Assembly (NCBI GenBank): GCA_026707665.1
Contig: JAPOWK010000094.1
Span: 1-64,000 of the forward strand
Length of the DNA: 64,000 bases
Reading direction: 5' to 3'
Origin: Chloroflexota bacterium
GTDB lineage: Bacteria; Chloroflexota; Anaerolineae; Aggregatilineales; Phototrophicaceae
Positions 62,308-64,000 of this stretch are shown here, piece after piece (the first letter of the stretch is position 1; each line of letters opens with the position of its first letter). The position numbers were made by a program, and so were the translations under genes. Under the pieces are notes generated by a model, which was not told the origin of the DNA, ran no database searches, and was given only the letters and a program-made list of their open reading frames with translations.

Positions 62308-63141
62308 TTAGTTCCCGATGCACTTATTGATGAATTTCTGGCGCCATCCCATGCGTTCCGCGATGGTGTCGCGTTTCTTCGCGTCTATCCCCCATTCAAT
62401 GTAGGAATAGCAGGAAGCGTCATTTGACACCACCATTATGACGAGCGCCTCCTCACCAGCGGGATCATCCCATACTGGCGACTTCACCGTCAGCCGCTCC
62501 GTGCTGTCGGCTGGCTCCCCTGGCGCTTGCTGCGGGTCTTCGGGATACTCGCCGCCGATGCACTTATTGATGAATTTCTGGCGCCATCCCATACGTTCCG
62601 CGATGGTGTCGCGTCTGTTCGCGTCTATTCCCCATTCGATGTAGGAATAGCAACTAGGGTCATCCGCCTGGACAAGCAGCACCAGTTCCTCCTCACCATC
62701 CGGCGCGTCCCAAATCGGCGATCGCGCGGTCAGCGCCTCCTCAGCGGCCGGCTCGTCTGTGACGGGTTCAGCCGGCTCGGAGTCGTCAGTCGTATCCGCC
62801 ATGTCGCCTAAGATAAACTCACCACTGAGCAACTGGCCGATCTCCGCCATGATGTCAGGATTTGTGGTCGCATACATGGTGAAGCGCCACCCTTCTAGCG
62901 CGGCCTCGTCAACCGTAAAGCATTGCAGAACTGGAAATCTGATCCAGTCACCCAGAGTCGCATTGCCGCCGATCATCACGTTGTCGATTTCTTGGTTGAC
63001 GGCAATCGCATACGCCAACAATAGGGTGCCGCTGACGGACTTATCGGTGATGTCGTCGCAATCCCATTCGATCTGTGCGCCGGCGGAAACGGTGGCCGCC
63101 ACTATGAGAGTGACAACGAACAGAATACGTGCAAACAGCAT
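62308..63141 (-). CDS. Secreted protein with an 80-residue internal repeat
   Basis: 277 residues with a signal peptide (MLFARILFVVTLIVAATV, cleavage near SAGAQ). The C-terminal half has two copies of a unit that includes SPxWDxPxGEE and SCYSYIEWGIDA and ends in GWRQKFINKCIG, 80 residues apart. The DNA copies (starting 62316 and 62556) differ at only a few positions over about 90 bp. The unit has two Cys, suggesting one disulfide each. No known family recognised. Confidence 0.7.
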   Translation of the reverse strand: MLFARILFVVTLIVAATVSAGAQIEWDCDDITDKSVSGTLLLAYAIAVNQEIDNVMIGGNATLGDWIRFPVLQCFTVDEAALEGWRFTMYATTNPDIMAEIGQLLSGEFILGDMADTTDDSEPAEPVTDEPAAEEALTARSPIWDAPDGEEELVLLVQADDPSCYSYIEWGIDANRRDTIAERMGWRQKFINKCIGGEYPEDPQQAPGEPADSTERLTVKSPVWDDPAGEEALVIMVVSNDASCYSYIEWGIDAKKRDTIAERMGWRQKFINKCIGN

Positions 63142-63245
63142 GATGCTACCTTTCGATTACCTTATGAGAAGAAGTGAATCAACCGATATTCCAGACAATG
63201 CTCAATTCCCAACCTACCGCCGCCCTTCATAGAAAGCGAATTCGC

Positions 63246-63440
63246 TCAAAATAATCCAGGTTGCACCAAGGCCGCTGCGATTAACACTGCGCTCGTGAGA
63301 ACCAAAAGCCAAACTAGAGTCACCAGATGCCATTCGTCGATGTTGAGGCTCGAAAACTTGCGCTTCTTCTTCTTTCTCACCGCGGACTCCCATTTCACTC
63401 GATAGAAAGAGACATATACGGAATAAATCGCATCCTCCAA
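63246..63440 (-). CDS. Small membrane protein
   Basis: 64 residues: a polar N terminus with a basic cluster (VRKKKKRKF) and one C-terminal helix (LVTLVWLLVLTSAVLIAAAL), giving a tail-anchored layout. It starts 9 bp after the stop of the fibronectin III gene, so it may be cotranscribed. No family recognised. Confidence 0.45.
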   Translation of the reverse strand: MEDAIYSVYVSFYRVKWESAVRKKKKRKFSSLNIDEWHLVTLVWLLVLTSAVLIAAALVQPGLF

Positions 63441-63449
63441 GTCAGCGCC

Positions 63450-64000
63450 CTAGCCCGCAACATCCCCCTCGACCACATCATGCCAGTCACCCGGCGGGTC
63501 AGGACGATAGCGGGCGCGGATCCGCACCTTGTAGCGAGCGCCCGGCGTCAAGCCGCTCACCGTATATGAGTTCGTCGTCGGGAAGGCGTTGCCGCTCAGA
63601 TCGGTCCATGTCGGGAACCGTTCGTCCACCGGCGCCCAGTTCACGCGATAATCATCCGGCGCCAAGCTCGGAGCATCCCAATTTATCTGTAGGACCCCGG
63701 ACTCGCTGCTCGACAGACGTACATTGCTGATCGCCTTGGCATCAACCGGTACTGGCGTGTCGCTTGGCATCGGCGTATCCGTCGGCGGCACAGCGGTGTC
63801 CGTCGCCGTCGGCGTATTAGTCGGCGGTACTGGCGTGTCGGTTGGCATCGGCGTATCGGTCGGCGGGACAGCGCTGTTCGTCGCTGTCGGCGTATCCGTC
63901 GGCGGCACTGGCGTATCCGTCTGTGTCGGTGTTTTCGTTGGCGGCACAGCGGTGTTCGTCGCCGTCGGCGTTTCCGTCGCAGTGGGTTCTGATGTCTTCG
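63450..64000 (-). CDS. Secreted or surface protein, C-terminal part: Thr/Pro-rich stalk and fibronectin III domain
   Basis: The frame is open to the right edge, so the gene begins beyond the window. The visible part of about 183 residues has a stalk of PTDTP/PTATN-type repeats (until about 63740) and a final fibronectin type III domain (NVRLSSSESGVLQINWDAPS ... GLTPGARYKVRIRAR). Such stalks are common on surface proteins of Anaerolineae-type Chloroflexota. The C terminus shows no anchor. Confidence 0.75.
   Translation of the reverse strand, partial: KTSEPTATETPTATNTAVPPTKTPTQTDTPVPPTDTPTATNSAVPPTDTPMPTDTPVPPTNTPTATDTAVPPTDTPMPSDTPVPVDAKAISNVRLSSSESGVLQINWDAPSLAPDDYRVNWAPVDERFPTWTDLSGNAFPTTNSYTVSGLTPGARYKVRIRARYRPDPPGDWHDVVEGDVAG

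Noticed and set aside
63740..64000. Periodic Thr/Pro repeat DNA considered as a CRISPR or tandem satellite
   Set aside because: The periodicity is in codons (PTDTP-type units) within an open frame, with no spacers, so it is a protein stalk.

Overview
The window most likely comes from a Chloroflexota bacterium of the Anaerolineae or Aggregatilineales kind. This is inferred from several things seen together: secreted proteins with Thr/Pro-rich stalks made of PTDTP-type repeats, solute-binding proteins whose signal peptides end in a ..AQD motif, many carbohydrate ABC importers encoded without their own ATPase, sulfatases, a complete-looking run of menaquinone genes, and heme A synthesis genes. 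The base composition is GC-rich, about 55-60 % by eye. No rRNA, tRNA or CRISPR array was seen.

Layout. 0-7.3 kb: the 3' end of a TetR regulator, then a menaquinone operon menF-menD-menB-menE-menH. It is interrupted between menF and menD by a 475-bp element that carries a GxxExxY (PD-(D/E)XK-like) gene between inverted arms of 9-bp repeats. 7.3-11.1 kb: a phosphotransferase, a decayed sugar locus (a GH4 fragment and an FG-GAP/permease chimera) and a metal-dependent amidohydrolase. 11.5-19.2 kb: a sulfated-carbohydrate locus with three sulfatases and a MalFG-type importer. 19.2-32.0 kb: a divergent pair of operons. One encodes a cyclase-like hydrolase, E1alpha, E1beta and E2 of a 2-oxoacid dehydrogenase, a cupin phosphoglucose isomerase, a ROK protein and a SorC regulator. 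The other encodes a ribose-type ABC importer whose binding protein is a tandem fusion of two nearly identical domains. 32.4-34.9 kb: ctaA, ctaB and a small cytochrome c. 35.1-47.3 kb: a catabolic regulon with a cytosolic binding-protein homologue, two MaoC-like proteins, IclR, Gfo/Idh/MocA, a lactonase-like amidohydrolase, a CaiB CoA-transferase, a RhaM mutarotase, a MalFG importer, a second amidohydrolase and a Rieske protein. 47.9-54.2 kb: a Pot-type ABC importer in one operon with a nucleoside phosphorylase and adenine deaminase. 54.7-59.8 kb: a MalFG importer with a double GNAT and a PIG-L deacetylase. 60.4-64.0 kb: small secreted or membrane proteins with SH3, HExxH, internal-repeat and fibronectin III features.

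How the genes work together. Most of the window serves capture and oxidation of sugars and other small organic molecules. The 35-47 kb genes look like an oxidative route for a deoxy- or acid sugar (mutarotase, dehydrogenase, lactonase, CoA steps). All three of their divergent promoter regions carry a pair of 14-bp palindromes of the TTTTGCNNGCAAAA type set exactly 19 bp apart, which ties six transcription units into one probable regulon. The 19-32 kb operons share a control region in which two abutting TTGACANNTGTCAA palindromes supply the -35 boxes of both divergent promoters.

The strongest candidates for something undescribed are the GxxExxY element in the men operon, the paired-palindrome regulon, the tandem-duplicated binding protein, and a MaoC pair in which one partner lacks the catalytic histidine. 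All calls rest on reading the sequence and knowledge of the families. No database search was run.
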